Positions 27,371 through 38,468 are shown, counted from the first letter of the stretch. The stretch: DNA of 64,000 nt from Pseudoduganella violaceinigra DSM 15887 (GCF_000425385.1 NZ_AUDI01000001.1:606331-670330); one strand, 5' to 3'. Numbers and translations: made by a program. Notes: generated by a model from the sequence alone, not told the origin.

Positions 27371-28528
27371 TCAAATCGGGAATTTGACCCGGAAGACCCG
27401 CGGGTATTCGTCCGGATAAGGGGCGGCAAGGCGGATGGCCTCTTCGACGTGGCTGATACGTCCCTTCGGGCTGCCGATCACTTCGAGCTTCTTGATCTGT
27501 CCTTGCGCGTTCAACGTGACTTCAAACTCGACCGGTCCCTCGACAACAATCGGCTCCACATGCTGCGTGATCCATTGCATTTCCATCACGGTGAGCTGGC
27601 GCAGCGGCTTTTCGGGGACAAATTTGTAGTTCGTCACGCCGATGAAAATCCCCAGGCCCACGGCAAGCAGGTACACGACCCGTACCACCTTGGCCAATGG
27701 ATGGAGTTCCCGCTTGCGGGCGTCCTCGATCGCCTTGACCTCGGCCAGCTTGGTTGAGAGATGTTGGCGCCAACTTTCCACCTTGCCGGGAGCGCAGGTC
27801 ATGTACATCAGGTCCGGGTACAGGGTCATCACGACTTCCGTCAGCAAGATATCCTGCGCCAGGTCCGCCAGCGGCGGTATTGCGGTATCGCGCAAGCGCT
27901 CGATCACTCGCATATGATTCGAACGCACCGGCTCCGGCTTCATGCGCAAGTATTTCAGGTCTTCGATAGCGCCGGCCAGGGTATCAAAGCCTTCCATATG
28001 TGGCGGGAAGTGGCGTCCGTCCCAGTAAAATTCTTCGCAGGCGGCCTGGAAAAGATACGCGTGGCCGGGACGCCAGCCGCTTTCCAGCAGGGTCGCTACT
28101 TCGGCTTCAAATGCCTGGGAATCCTCAATGTTCAAAGGGCGCAGTTGCTGCAAGACGCGGCGCGCCTGCTCCAGTGAATCGAGGTCACGCATGCTGCCTG
28201 GCGTCTGCTCGCGCGGAGGCTCCTTCGCAGCAGATTGCGGCGCAGGCGCCAGCCCGGGCACCGGCTCCCCCAGGTCGGCTGGCCGCGCCTCCGGCACTGG
28301 CAATTCCGGCGGCTGCGCTTCCCGCTCCGCCACCCAGCGCAATGCGCTTTCATAAGCTTCCCGCAGCGTCTGGAACGCCGCCGGATCCGCCTCCTGGTCG
28401 ATCAGTTTCAACTCGCGTGCATAGGCGCGCCGAACAATGCGGGCATCCGCGGAGGAATCAAGGCCAAGACGATCGAGGAAGTTCAAAGTAACAGCTCGGG
28501 GAGGGGGCGACGCCCGCCAATCTATCAT
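27371..28528 (-). CDS. J-like domain / TonB-C membrane protein
   Basis: The 385-residue protein starts with a J-like module (residues 16-66: FLDRLGLDSSADARIVRRAY, then DPAAFQTLREAYESALRWV). This resembles the DjlB/DjlC-type J proteins, but the HPD tripeptide that activates Hsp70 is absent (LIDQ at that place). A Pro/Ala-rich linker (72-112), a helical region and one membrane helix (about 281-298, VVRVVYLLAVGLGIFIGV) follow. The C-terminal 70 residues resemble a TonB/TolA C-terminal domain (VEFEVTLNAQGQIKKLEVIG ... FRVKFPI). The topology would place the J-like part in the cytoplasm and the TonB-C part in the periplasm. No clear ribosome site was found. Confidence 0.7.
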   Translation of the reverse strand: MIDWRASPPPRAVTLNFLDRLGLDSSADARIVRRAYARELKLIDQEADPAAFQTLREAYESALRWVAEREAQPPELPVPEARPADLGEPVPGLAPAPQSAAKEPPREQTPGSMRDLDSLEQARRVLQQLRPLNIEDSQAFEAEVATLLESGWRPGHAYLFQAACEEFYWDGRHFPPHMEGFDTLAGAIEDLKYLRMKPEPVRSNHMRVIERLRDTAIPPLADLAQDILLTEVVMTLYPDLMYMTCAPGKVESWRQHLSTKLAEVKAIEDARKRELHPLAKVVRVVYLLAVGLGIFIGVTNYKFVPEKPLRQLTVMEMQWITQHVEPIVVEGPVEFEVTLNAQGQIKKLEVIGSPKGRISHVEEAIRLAAPYPDEYPRVFRVKFPI

Positions 28529-28565
28529 TTGCTAGAATGGAAATCCACTGACCAGTGATTGCGCC

Positions 28566-29117
28566 ATGCCAGCCTTCGCACCGTTCACCCTCGCCACCCA
28601 GCGCCTGCAACTGCGTTTCCTGTCCACCGCCGACGTGCCGGCGCTGTACCGCATGTATTCCGATGCGGAAGCCATGCGCTACTGGAGCAGCGCCCCGTGG
28701 GACGATATGCGCCAGGCCGAGGCCTATTTCGCCGCCGCCCTGGCCGGGTATGAGAGCGGCGAACTGCTGCGTATGGGTATCGAAGCCGATGGCCAGTTGG
28801 CCGGCGTCGTCAACCTGTACAGTTTCAACCGCCAGAACCAGCGCTGCGACATCGGCTATATGCTGGACCGCGCCTGCTGGGGCAAGGGCTATATGCAGGA
28901 AGCCATGGCCGCCCTGCTCGACCACGCTTTCCGCGTATGGAGCCTGCACCGCATCGAGGCCGACATCGACCCGCGCAACACCGCCTCCGCCAAGCTGTTG
29001 AAAAGCTTGCATTTTGTATACGAAGGCCATATGCGCGAGCGCTGGATCGTCAATGGCGAGATCTGCGACACTGACTTTTTCGGCCTGCTGCGCGCCGACT
29101 GGATTGCTGCGCGCTAA
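28566..29117 (+). CDS. GNAT N-acetyltransferase (RimJ/RimL-like)
   Basis: The 183-residue protein starts FAPFTLATQRLQLRFLS and has the acetyl-CoA motif A region (CDIGYMLDRACWGKGYMQEAM) and the downstream LHRIEADIDPRNTASAKLLKSL. This is the pattern of the ribosomal-protein acetyltransferase subgroup. It transfers acetyl from acetyl-CoA to an amino group; the substrate may be a protein N-terminus or a small amine. It stands alone, divergent from the J-like gene. Confidence 0.88.
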   Translation: MPAFAPFTLATQRLQLRFLSTADVPALYRMYSDAEAMRYWSSAPWDDMRQAEAYFAAALAGYESGELLRMGIEADGQLAGVVNLYSFNRQNQRCDIGYMLDRACWGKGYMQEAMAALLDHAFRVWSLHRIEADIDPRNTASAKLLKSLHFVYEGHMRERWIVNGEICDTDFFGLLRADWIAAR

Positions 29118-29232
29118 CAGTCTATCGCGCTCCGCAGCAGGTCATCCCGCCGGCCGCGCAGTTCGTCGGATCGCCCTCCACTATTGCCAGCGGCAGCGCT
29201 ACAGTTGCATCATCGAAAACAAGGAGGACGTG

Positions 29233-29472
29233 ATGAAAACTATCAACAAAAGCGCCAAGGAAACCGTGAAAGAAGTGTGGCAAGCCTTCGTCGGCATCGG
29301 CCGCCACTTCGTCAGAACGCTGGACGACATGTCCTGGCCAGGCATTGTTGCCATGTGCGTGCTGATCGCCCTGTTCTTGACCATCCTGCCGCTGGTGATC
29401 ACCCTGTTCATCGGCGTACTGATCGCCAAGCTGGCCATCAATGTGTTCGGAGACAAGAAACAACATGGGTAA
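29233..29472 (+). CDS. Small membrane protein upstream of LytS-type kinase
   Basis: The 79-residue protein is MKTINKSAKETVKEVWQAF, then one long hydrophobic region (about 40-70, GIVAMCVLIALFLTILPLVI followed by TLFIGVLIAKLAINVF), then a charged tail. AAGGAGG at 29221-29227 strongly supports the ATG at 29233; a GTG one codon earlier is also possible. It overlaps the histidine kinase gene by eight bases, so the three genes form one operon. It may be an accessory membrane part of the signalling system, but no family is recognised. Confidence 0.7.
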   Translation: MKTINKSAKETVKEVWQAFVGIGRHFVRTLDDMSWPGIVAMCVLIALFLTILPLVITLFIGVLIAKLAINVFGDKKQHG

Positions 29473-30361
29473 GCGGGCACGCAGCGTGCTCTCCTTTGTC
29501 GGAGAGATTGGCGAGACAGCCAGCAGCCTGTGGTGGGACTTCTTCGACTGGCTGGCGCAGGTGCCGTTGCGCCAGCTGGTGGTAACGTGGATGCTCGCCT
29601 TCCTGCTGGCACTGACGCCCGTGCTGCACCCGAAACAAGTCGCCTTCTTCATTTTCGGCTCCGCCGGCCTGAAGATCCTGGCGGGCGGCAAACGCAAGGC
29701 CGAGATCGAGGCCAGCAAGGCCGCCGCCGAAGCCGGCAACGAAAGCCTGGAACGCCGCCTGGTGGAAGCCCAGATGTCGGCCCTGCAGGCCCAGGTCGAG
29801 CCGCATTTCCTGTTCAATACCCTGGCCCTGATCGGCCAGTTGATCGAAACCGATCCGCCCGAAGCGGCCAAGATCCATACCCACCTGATCGAATACCTGC
29901 GCGCCACCCTGCCCCAGATGCGCTCGCGCGGCAACGGCACGCTGGGACGCCAGATCCATATGGCGCGCGCCTACCTCGCCATCATGCAGGCCCGCATGAA
30001 ATCGCGCCTATCCGTTTCGCTCGACGTGCCGCCGGAACTGGAAAGCGCCACCTTCCCGCCGATGATGCTGCAGATCCTGATCGAAAATTCCATCAAGCAC
30101 GGCCTGGAGCCGAAAGTCGAAGGCGGCCGCATCGATATCCGCGCCAGCGTCAACGGCAGCGTCTTGCAAGTGGACGTGCAGGACGACGGCGTCGGCTTCA
30201 ACGCCTATGCCGGCGACGGCGTGGGCTTGACCAATGTGCGCGAGCGCTTGAAGCTGATGTACGGCACGCGCGCCCAACTGACCATCGAGCAGCCCATGGA
30301 CGGCGGCTGCCGCGCCGCCATCTGCCTTCCCTTTGCACCCGATATCTTTGCAAAATCATGA
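29465..30361 (+). CDS. LytS-type sensor histidine kinase
   Basis: The 298-residue kinase has two short N-terminal membrane segments (about 35-75), a coiled-coil linker (KRKAEIEASKAAAEAGNE), the His_kinase motif QVEPHFLFNTLALIGQLIE with the phosphoacceptor His, and a HATPase domain with DDGVGF and GVGLTNVRERLKLMYG. It lacks an extracellular sensor domain, so it probably senses a membrane or envelope signal, perhaps through the small membrane protein before it. It overlaps the LytTR regulator by four bases. Confidence 0.9.
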   Translation: MGKRARSVLSFVGEIGETASSLWWDFFDWLAQVPLRQLVVTWMLAFLLALTPVLHPKQVAFFIFGSAGLKILAGGKRKAEIEASKAAAEAGNESLERRLVEAQMSALQAQVEPHFLFNTLALIGQLIETDPPEAAKIHTHLIEYLRATLPQMRSRGNGTLGRQIHMARAYLAIMQARMKSRLSVSLDVPPELESATFPPMMLQILIENSIKHGLEPKVEGGRIDIRASVNGSVLQVDVQDDGVGFNAYAGDGVGLTNVRERLKLMYGTRAQLTIEQPMDGGCRAAICLPFAPDIFAKS

Positions 30362-31140
30362 GCCAGCCTATCGCCACCGCCATCATCGCCGACGATGAAG
30401 AACCCATGCGCGACATGCTGCGCAAGCGCCTGCACGATGCCTGGCCGGAGCTGCAGATCGTGGCCGAAGCGGCCAACGGCATTGAAGCCATCGCCCTCGC
30501 CGGCCAGCACCAGCCCGACATCGTCTTCCTCGATATCCGCATGCCCGGCCTGAGCGGCATTGAAGCGGCGCGCATGCTGTTCAACCGCTGCCACGTGGTC
30601 TTCATTACCGCCTACGACCAGTACGCCATTGAAGCCTTCGAACAGGGCGCGCTGGACTACCTGCTCAAACCGGTCAACCTGGAGCGCCTGAAAATGGCCT
30701 GCGGCCGCCTGCAGGCGCGCCTGGGCAAAAAGCCCAACGATATCGAGCGCCAACTGAGCCAATTGCTGCAGCAAAGCCGCGGCCCGGCCGGCGCCAATGG
30801 CGCACGCGCGCCGGACTACCTGCACTGGATCCAGGCCCAGGTCGGCAACAGCCTGCGCATGATCTCGACCAAGGAAGTGTTGTTCTTTCGCGCCGATGAA
30901 AAATATACGCGCGTGCAAACCGCGCAGGGCGAATTCCTGATCCGCAAGACCTTGAAAGAGCTGGAAGATGAGCTCGACCCGAGCGAATTTTGGCGCATTC
31001 ACCGCTCCACACTGGTACGCGTCGACGCCATTGCCGAAGTGACGCGCGACCTGCGCGGGCGCCAGATGGTGCGGGTGCGCAACTCGCCGGAGGAACTCGA
31101 GGTCAGCCGCGGCAACACCCATTTATTCCAGCAAATGTAA
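30358..31140 (+). CDS. LytTR-family response regulator
   Basis: The 260-residue protein has a receiver domain (1-120) with acidic pocket ADDEE, phosphoacceptor Asp59 in VFLDIRMPG and the conserved Lys in YLLKPVN. A LytTR DNA-binding domain (about 155-258) follows (VLFFRADEKYTRVQTAQGEF, FWRIHRSTLVRVDAI). It is the cognate partner of the overlapping LytS-type kinase. Such regulators bind direct repeats and control envelope, virulence or nutrient genes; no target is visible here. Confidence 0.92.
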   Translation: MSQPIATAIIADDEEPMRDMLRKRLHDAWPELQIVAEAANGIEAIALAGQHQPDIVFLDIRMPGLSGIEAARMLFNRCHVVFITAYDQYAIEAFEQGALDYLLKPVNLERLKMACGRLQARLGKKPNDIERQLSQLLQQSRGPAGANGARAPDYLHWIQAQVGNSLRMISTKEVLFFRADEKYTRVQTAQGEFLIRKTLKELEDELDPSEFWRIHRSTLVRVDAIAEVTRDLRGRQMVRVRNSPEELEVSRGNTHLFQQM

Positions 31141-31218
31141 GTCGCCAGCGCTCGCTTGCCGCACATACGGTGCTAGTCTATATTGTCCTGACCATGCTGC
31201 GTTTTAAGGGAGACGACG

Positions 31219-31644
31219 ATGACGATTCCAAAGGCCACGCGCGCGACCATTACCCCCTGCCTGCGTTACCGCGATGCGCCCGCCGCAATTGACTGGCTAT
31301 GCAAGACACTGGGTTTCAAGGCCGCGCTTGTGCTCCCCAACGAAGACGGCACCATCGCCCACGCCCAGCTTTCCTACGGCAACGGCATGATCATGCTAAG
31401 CTCGATTTTTGACACCGATTATGGCCGCTTGCTGAAACAGCCCTCCCAGGTGGGAATGGCTGTCACACAGAGCGCCTACCTGATCGTCAACGACGCCGAC
31501 GAAGTGCATGCACGCTGCGTGCAAGCCGGGGCGCCGATCGAGATGCCCTTGCAGGACGAAGATTACGGCGGCCGCGGTTTTACCTGCCGGGATCCCGAAG
31601 GGCATATCTGGAGCATAGGCACTTATGACCCTTGGGAGCATTGA
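31219..31644 (+). CDS. VOC family protein (PhnB-like)
   Basis: The 141-residue protein begins TITPCLRYRDAPAAIDWLCKTLGF and ends GGRGFTCRDPEGHIWSIGTYDP, the pattern of the glyoxalase-related PhnB/YdfR group. It may bind a small metal-coordinated ligand; the reaction is unknown. It starts a three-gene run with a second VOC gene (one-base overlap, TGATG) and an NTF2-like gene that follows directly. Confidence 0.82.
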   Translation: MTIPKATRATITPCLRYRDAPAAIDWLCKTLGFKAALVLPNEDGTIAHAQLSYGNGMIMLSSIFDTDYGRLLKQPSQVGMAVTQSAYLIVNDADEVHARCVQAGAPIEMPLQDEDYGGRGFTCRDPEGHIWSIGTYDPWEH

Positions 31645-32042
31645 TGGGACGCACCGTTCACTTTGAAATCCAGGCCAGCGAGCCTCCGGTCCTGATCGAC
31701 TTTTACGGCAAGATGTTCGACTGGAGCTTCTCCAAATGGGAAGGCGGTGAATACTGGCTGGTCGGCACCGGCGAAGTCGGTACGCCCGGCATCAACGGCG
31801 GCCTGCTGCCGCGCCGCGGCCCGCGTCCCGAGGACGGGGCCTCCGTGAACGCCTTCGTCTGCACCGTCGACGTGGAAGACCTCGACAAATCCCTGGCGCA
31901 GCTGAAGCAACTCAATGGCACGGTGGCCGTGCCGCGCATGCCTGTTCCGGGCGTCGGCTGGCTGGCCTATGCCAAGGACCCGGACGGCAATCTCTTCGGC
32001 ATGATGCAGACTGACGCCAGCGCCTCGTTCGAAGGTGCCTGA
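31644..32042 (+). CDS. VOC family protein
   Basis: The 132-residue protein has the VOC pattern GRTVHFEIQASEPPVLIDFYGKMFDW at the N-terminus and VGWLAYAKDPDGNLFGMMQTD at the C-terminus. It starts with an ATG that overlaps the TGA of the preceding VOC gene, so translational coupling is expected. A heterodimer or paired function with that protein is possible. No substrate is inferred. Confidence 0.82.
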   Translation: MGRTVHFEIQASEPPVLIDFYGKMFDWSFSKWEGGEYWLVGTGEVGTPGINGGLLPRRGPRPEDGASVNAFVCTVDVEDLDKSLAQLKQLNGTVAVPRMPVPGVGWLAYAKDPDGNLFGMMQTDASASFEGA

Positions 32043-32423
32043 GTGAACGACGCACAGGCGATCCGCGACCTGGTGGCCGAATGGACGCGCGCCACGCTGG
32101 CCGCCGATGTTGACCGCATCCTGCCCCTGATGGCCGAGGACGTGGAATTCTACGTGCACGGCCAGCCCATCATGCGCGGCCGCGCGGCTTTCGAAAAAGG
32201 CGTGCGCGCCGTACTGGCGTCCCACCGCGTCGACTCGCACGCCGAGGTGCAGCAGGTGGAAGTCAGCGGCAACCTGGCCTACTGCACCACGCACTTGCGC
32301 GTGACAATCACGCCGCTGGCCGGCGGCGCAACCGTGCACAAGGCGGGGCATGTGCTGTCGGTCTACCGCAAGAACGCGGCCGGCAAATGGCAGCTGGCGC
32401 GCGACGCCAATATGCTCAGTTAA
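32043..32423 (+). CDS. SnoaL/NTF2-like protein (GTG start)
   Basis: The 126-residue protein starts with GTG directly after the stop of the VOC gene. Its NTF2-like fold is visible as AIRDLVAEWTRATLAADVDRILPLMAEDVEFYVHGQP and a C-terminal VLSVYRKNAAGKWQLARDANML. This is the SgcJ/EcaC or DUF4440-type family, small cytoplasmic proteins of mostly unknown activity. It completes a three-gene operon. Confidence 0.8.
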   Translation: MNDAQAIRDLVAEWTRATLAADVDRILPLMAEDVEFYVHGQPIMRGRAAFEKGVRAVLASHRVDSHAEVQQVEVSGNLAYCTTHLRVTITPLAGGATVHKAGHVLSVYRKNAAGKWQLARDANMLS

Positions 32424-32569
32424 CAGCAGCGAAACCGGCTCGGGCCTGGAACTTTCGTATTCATGGAATTCGCGTCGCGCCGCATTTCGATGAATAGTTA
32501 GATTCCTGTTCGTCACGCAACCGTCATACTGGATTTCTAATATGGGCTGCCTCCATATCCGGATCCTAT

Positions 32570-34543
32570 ATGAACCCACCTACACGCAGAAAGTTCCTCA
32601 AAGGGTCGATGGCCGCCCTGGGCAGCACCGTGCTGCCGCCCGCCGTGCAAAGCGCGCTCGCGGCTCCCGCCGCATCGGGCACGCTAGGCTCGATCGCCCA
32701 CGTTGTCATCCTGTGCCAGGAGAACCGCTCCTACGACCATTACTTCGGCACGCTCAAGGGCGGTCGCGGATTCAACGACGACCACGCCGCCACCATCCAG
32801 GCTACAACGCGCAATGTCTTCGCCCAGGCCAACTCGATGGGATCCCTGTACACGCCGTGGCGCCTCGACGCCAGCAAGACCTCGGCCCAATGGCTGTCGG
32901 ACGTACCGCACGACCTCAATAGCGGCACCGCCGCATGGAACAAGGGGCGCAGCGACAAATGGCTGCCCAACAAGGGCATGAATGCGCACGGCTACCTGAC
33001 GCGTTCCGACATCCCTTTCCAATACGCGCTGGCCGACGCCTTCACCTTGTGCGACAACTATTTTTGTTCGGCACGCACGTCGACCAATCCCAACCGCCTG
33101 TTCCTCATGAGCGGAAGTATCGACCCGCAAGGCCAGCGCGGCGGCCCCGCCACCACCAACGGTTTCACTTACGGCACGCTGACCTGGCAAACCTATCCCG
33201 AAGCCCTGCAGGCCGCCGGCATTTCGTGGCGCACCTACCAGGAAGTGGACAACTACGACGACGATGCCCTGGCCTGGTTCAAGCAATTCCAGAACCTGCC
33301 GGTCGACTCGCCCCTGTACATCAACGGCGTGAAAAAGCGCGTGCTGGCCGACTTCCAGGCCGACGTCATGAACGACAGGCTGCCCGCTGTGTCATGGATC
33401 GTCGCACCGGCCGCCAAATCGGAGCATCCCAACGGCTCGCCCAATGTCGGCGGCGACTACGTCAACCAATACCTGCAAGCGCTGGCCGCCAATCCCGCGG
33501 TCTGGGCCAAGACCGCGTTCATCCTCACCTACGATGAAAACGGCGGCTTCTTCGACCACGTCACCACGCCGACTCCGCCGCCGGGGACCCCCGACGAATT
33601 CGTCAACGGCGTGCCGATCGGCCTGGGCGCGCGTGTTCCCACCATCGTCTGCTCGCCTTGGAGCCGCGGCGGCTGGATCGCCAGCGAAGTATTCGACCAC
33701 ACCTCCATCATCCAGTTCCTGGAGAAGTGGACCGGCGTGCGCTGCCCGAACATCAGCGCATGGCGCCGTTCCGTGTGCGGCGACCTGACCTCCTGCTTCG
33801 ACTTCAGCGTCAGCAGCTCCGCCATGCCGCCGCTGCCGGACACCGCCGCGCTGGCAAACCTGGCGCTCCAGCAAAGATCCTATCCTGCACCCACGCCGCC
33901 CGCCCCCAATACTGTCATGCCGTCCTATGAGGCCGGCCAGAAGCCGCAGCGTGTGCAGCCTTACCAGCTCAATGGCTGGCTGACCCAGGACCTGGCGGCC
34001 AAGCGCGTGTGGACCAACTGGAGCAACGGCGGCAGCAAGGCCGCTCCGCTGCAGATCAATCTGAACGCCTACCGCAGCGACAATCCATGGACCTACACCA
34101 TGGCGGCCAACAACACCTCGCGCGACTATTGGAGCGTGGTCACTTACGGCAACGGCTATTACGACCTGGAGATGATCGGCCCGAACCATTTCTACCGCCG
34201 CTTCAAGGGCTACCTGAACGCGGCAGCCTGGAACGGCCAGCCGGAGCCACAGGTTCAGCTCACCGTCGACGGCGCCACGCAATCGATCAGCATCCTGTTC
34301 GATAACCGGGGCACGGCCAACAATGCCGTGTTTACCCTGCTCGACCGCATCACCGCCAACGCGGGCGCCAGCCGCACCATCACGGTGGGACCAGGCCAGA
34401 GCACCACCATTGCCTATGCCGCCACAGACGGCTGGTACGACCTGAAGATCACGCTGGGCGGCAGCAGCAACTTCCTGCAGTCGATGGTGGGGCGGATCGA
34501 GGGCGTGCCGGGGCTGACACGTCCTCCTGTGCTACGCTGGTAG
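32570..34543 (+). CDS. Phosphocholine-specific (non-haemolytic type) phospholipase C, Tat-exported
   Basis: The 657-residue protein has a twin-arginine signal (TRRKFLKGSMAALG, cleavage expected after residue ~32). A phosphoesterase domain (about 40-440) carries ENRSYDHYFGTLKG, SGSIDPQGQRGGPATTNG, WIVAPAAKSEHPNGSP and LTYDENGGFFDHVTTP metal/active-site regions. Two C-terminal DUF756-like beta domains (about 470-657) are typical of bacterial phospholipase C of the PlcN/AcpA superfamily. It would cleave phosphatidylcholine or related lipids outside the cytoplasm, releasing phosphocholine. The 146-bp upstream gap is its probable promoter region; I see no definite operator there. Confidence 0.9.
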   Translation: MNPPTRRKFLKGSMAALGSTVLPPAVQSALAAPAASGTLGSIAHVVILCQENRSYDHYFGTLKGGRGFNDDHAATIQATTRNVFAQANSMGSLYTPWRLDASKTSAQWLSDVPHDLNSGTAAWNKGRSDKWLPNKGMNAHGYLTRSDIPFQYALADAFTLCDNYFCSARTSTNPNRLFLMSGSIDPQGQRGGPATTNGFTYGTLTWQTYPEALQAAGISWRTYQEVDNYDDDALAWFKQFQNLPVDSPLYINGVKKRVLADFQADVMNDRLPAVSWIVAPAAKSEHPNGSPNVGGDYVNQYLQALAANPAVWAKTAFILTYDENGGFFDHVTTPTPPPGTPDEFVNGVPIGLGARVPTIVCSPWSRGGWIASEVFDHTSIIQFLEKWTGVRCPNISAWRRSVCGDLTSCFDFSVSSSAMPPLPDTAALANLALQQRSYPAPTPPAPNTVMPSYEAGQKPQRVQPYQLNGWLTQDLAAKRVWTNWSNGGSKAAPLQINLNAYRSDNPWTYTMAANNTSRDYWSVVTYGNGYYDLEMIGPNHFYRRFKGYLNAAAWNGQPEPQVQLTVDGATQSISILFDNRGTANNAVFTLLDRITANAGASRTITVGPGQSTTIAYAATDGWYDLKITLGGSSNFLQSMVGRIEGVPGLTRPPVLRW

Positions 34544-34545
34544 GT

Positions 34546-35040
34546 ATGAGCAAAACCACGTCCTGGAGACAGTCAGCGCTGCTGCTTGCCGCCGCCTTGG
34601 GCGGGGCCGGTGTGGTGCTGGCCAACCGCCCGGCAGGCGAGGATGTGGCGCCAGCACTTGCAGCACCTGCGGCACCTGGGGCCCCCGCCGCCCTGCCGGC
34701 AGCGGCGGTGTCCCACGCGGCGCCGGCGGCTGTGATACCGCCTGCCGCGCCGGCCTGCCAAAGCGTGCACCGCTTGGCAGAATGGGAGTTGCTCAGTTCA
34801 GCTGTGGGCGGCTACCGTGAACCCGGCTTCGCCGTGCTGCATCATCCGCAGCGCGGCACCCTCACTTTGGCCGAGGGCGCGGTGTTTGACGACGGCATGG
34901 TGCTGCAGCGCGTGACGCCGGACGGCGTGCAGCTGCAATGCGGTCAAAATTCCCGCAGCCTGGCGCTGGAGACGGCAGCAGGCGCAGCGCCTGCCATGCG
35001 TTCCGCATTGCCCGATCCGGAACGAGCAGCAAGCAATTGA
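34546..35040 (+). CDS. Hypothetical membrane-anchored protein, GspC-like periplasmic segment
   Basis: The 164-residue protein has an N-terminal hydrophobic anchor (QSALLLAAALGGAGVVLA) and an Ala/Pro linker (about 33-70). A short domain follows: REPGFAVLHHPQRGTLTLAE, then GMVLQRVTPDGVQLQCG. The order anchor, linker and small beta domain with a HPQRG-type turn resembles the inner-membrane clamp protein GspC of type II secretion. The resemblance is weak and no other secretion gene is near. It starts two bases after the phospholipase C stop, so co-expression with that exported enzyme is likely. Confidence 0.55.
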   Translation: MSKTTSWRQSALLLAAALGGAGVVLANRPAGEDVAPALAAPAAPGAPAALPAAAVSHAAPAAVIPPAAPACQSVHRLAEWELLSSAVGGYREPGFAVLHHPQRGTLTLAEGAVFDDGMVLQRVTPDGVQLQCGQNSRSLALETAAGAAPAMRSALPDPERAASN

Positions 35041-35051
35041 AAGGGGACACA

Positions 35052-37034
<1,983 letters not shown>

Positions 37035-37145
37035 ATACTCTCCTGAACCGGTAAAACAGTGTCAGACCCGCAGGGTCAGACACCGGGCACGCGGCCGGCG
37101 CGGACCCGTGCCTGACCCCGCGGGTCAGGCACGGCTTTACCGGTT
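37035..37145. repeat. ACCGGT-bounded palindromic spacer (deoA / cdd gap)
   Basis: The 111-bp gap is bracketed by AACCGGTAAAA and TTTACCGGTTTTA and holds two hairpins. One at 37059-37083 has arms GTGTCAGACCC and GGGTCAGACAC (one mismatch). The other at 37107-37133 has perfect 12-bp arms, CGTGCCTGACCC and GGGTCAGGCACG, around a CGC loop. The stop of deoA merges with the right border. The same building blocks occur in other gaps of these operons. Confidence 0.8.
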
Positions 37146-38468
37146 TTATGGGCGAATCGTGCGATACACAATAGGATTCGCCGCCGGCGCCGCATCAGCA
37201 ATGGTGTAAGCAGCCTGCACCTCACGCACCGCCTGCTCCGCCGCTTCCTGGGTACGCGCATGCACCATCGCCAGCGGCTGGCCAGCCTGCAGCGGCTGGC
37301 CCAGCTCCACCAGGTCCGTCAAGCCGACGGCGAAATCGATCGCATCGGTAGGACGGCGACGGCCGCCGCCCAGCGACACCACCGCCAGGCCGATGTCGCG
37401 GCAGACGGTGGAAGCAGCGTAGCCTGCGCGCGGTGCTGGTACCGGCACCACGATAGGCGCCTTTTCCAGGTGCTTGTCCATGTTCTCCACCAGGTCGGCC
37501 GGGCCGCCCAGCGCCTTGACCATGCGCGCAAAGCGCTCGGCGGCTTCGCCCGAATCCAGTGCGTGCTGCAGCTTGGCGCGCGCATCGGCTTCGTTGACGG
37601 CCAGCTTGCCCATCACCAGCATCTCGGCGCACAGCGCCATGGTCACTTCGTGCAGGCGCGCAGGACGGAACTTGCCGGTCAGGTAGTCGATCGCACCGCG
37701 CACTTCCAGCGCATTGCCGGCCCATGGCGACAGCGATTCGTTCATGTCGGTCAGCAGGGCCGAGGTCAGCGTGCCCGCGCCATTACCCACCTTGACGATG
37801 GACTCGGCCAGTTCGACCGACTTTTCGTAGGTCGGCATGAATGCACCGGAGCCGGCCTTCACGTCCATGGCCAGCACATCCAGACCTGCCGCCAGTTTCT
37901 TCGACAGGATCGAGCCGGTGATCATGGCGACCGATTCCACGGTCGCGGTGACGTCCCGGATGGAGTAGAAGCGCTTGTCCGAAGGCGCCAGCGACGCGGT
38001 CTGGCCGATGATGGCCACGCCAACGTCTTTCACCACTTCGCGGAACTTCTCGTTGGTCGGGACCGTGGAATAGCCGGGGATGGAGTCGAACTTGTCCAGC
38101 GTGCCGCCGGTGTGGCCCAGGCCGCGGCCGGAGATCATCGGCACGAAGCCGCCGCAGGCAGCGATCATCGGGCCGAGCATCAGGGACACGACGTCGCCCA
38201 CGCCACCGGTGGAGTGCTTGTCCATGACCGGGCCTGGCAGGTTCAGGGATTTCCAGTCCAGCACTTCACCGGAATCGCGCATGGCCAGGGTGAAGGCGAC
38301 GCGTTCGTCCATGCTCATGTCGTTGAAGAAGACCGCCATCGCCAGCGCGGCGATCTGGCCTTCGCTGACGCTGTTGTCGGTGATGCCCTTGACGAAGAAT
38401 TGGATTTCTTCTTTGCTCAGCACACCGCCGTCGCGTTTTTTACGGATGATTTCCTGGGGGAGGAACAT
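37146..38468 (-). CDS. deoA: Thymidine phosphorylase
   Basis: The 440-residue protein has the family signature [20 protein letters not shown] and the phosphate/nucleoside region [19 protein letters not shown]. It phosphorolyses thymidine and deoxyuridine to base plus 2-deoxyribose-1-phosphate, which DeoB and DeoC then degrade. It lies in the deo operon between the aldehyde dehydrogenase gene and cdd. A perfect 20-bp palindrome (38491-38510) lies just before its ribosome binding site. Confidence 0.95.
   Translation of the reverse strand: MFLPQEIIRKKRDGGVLSKEEIQFFVKGITDNSVSEGQIAALAMAVFFNDMSMDERVAFTLAMRDSGEVLDWKSLNLPGPVMDKHSTGGVGDVVSLMLGPMIAACGGFVPMISGRGLGHTGGTLDKFDSIPGYSTVPTNEKFREVVKDVGVAIIGQTASLAPSDKRFYSIRDVTATVESVAMITGSILSKKLAAGLDVLAMDVKAGSGAFMPTYEKSVELAESIVKVGNGAGTLTSALLTDMNESLSPWAGNALEVRGAIDYLTGKFRPARLHEVTMALCAEMLVMGKLAVNEADARAKLQHALDSGEAAERFARMVKALGGPADLVENMDKHLEKAPIVVPVPAPRAGYAASTVCRDIGLAVVSLGGGRRRPTDAIDFAVGLTDLVELGQPLQAGQPLAMVHARTQEAAEQAVREVQAAYTIADAAPAANPIVYRTIRP

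Noticed and set aside
34546..35040. Assignment of this protein as a true type II secretion GspC
   Set aside because: Only a short segment is similar and no gsp genes are nearby; I kept it as hypothetical with a weak resemblance.
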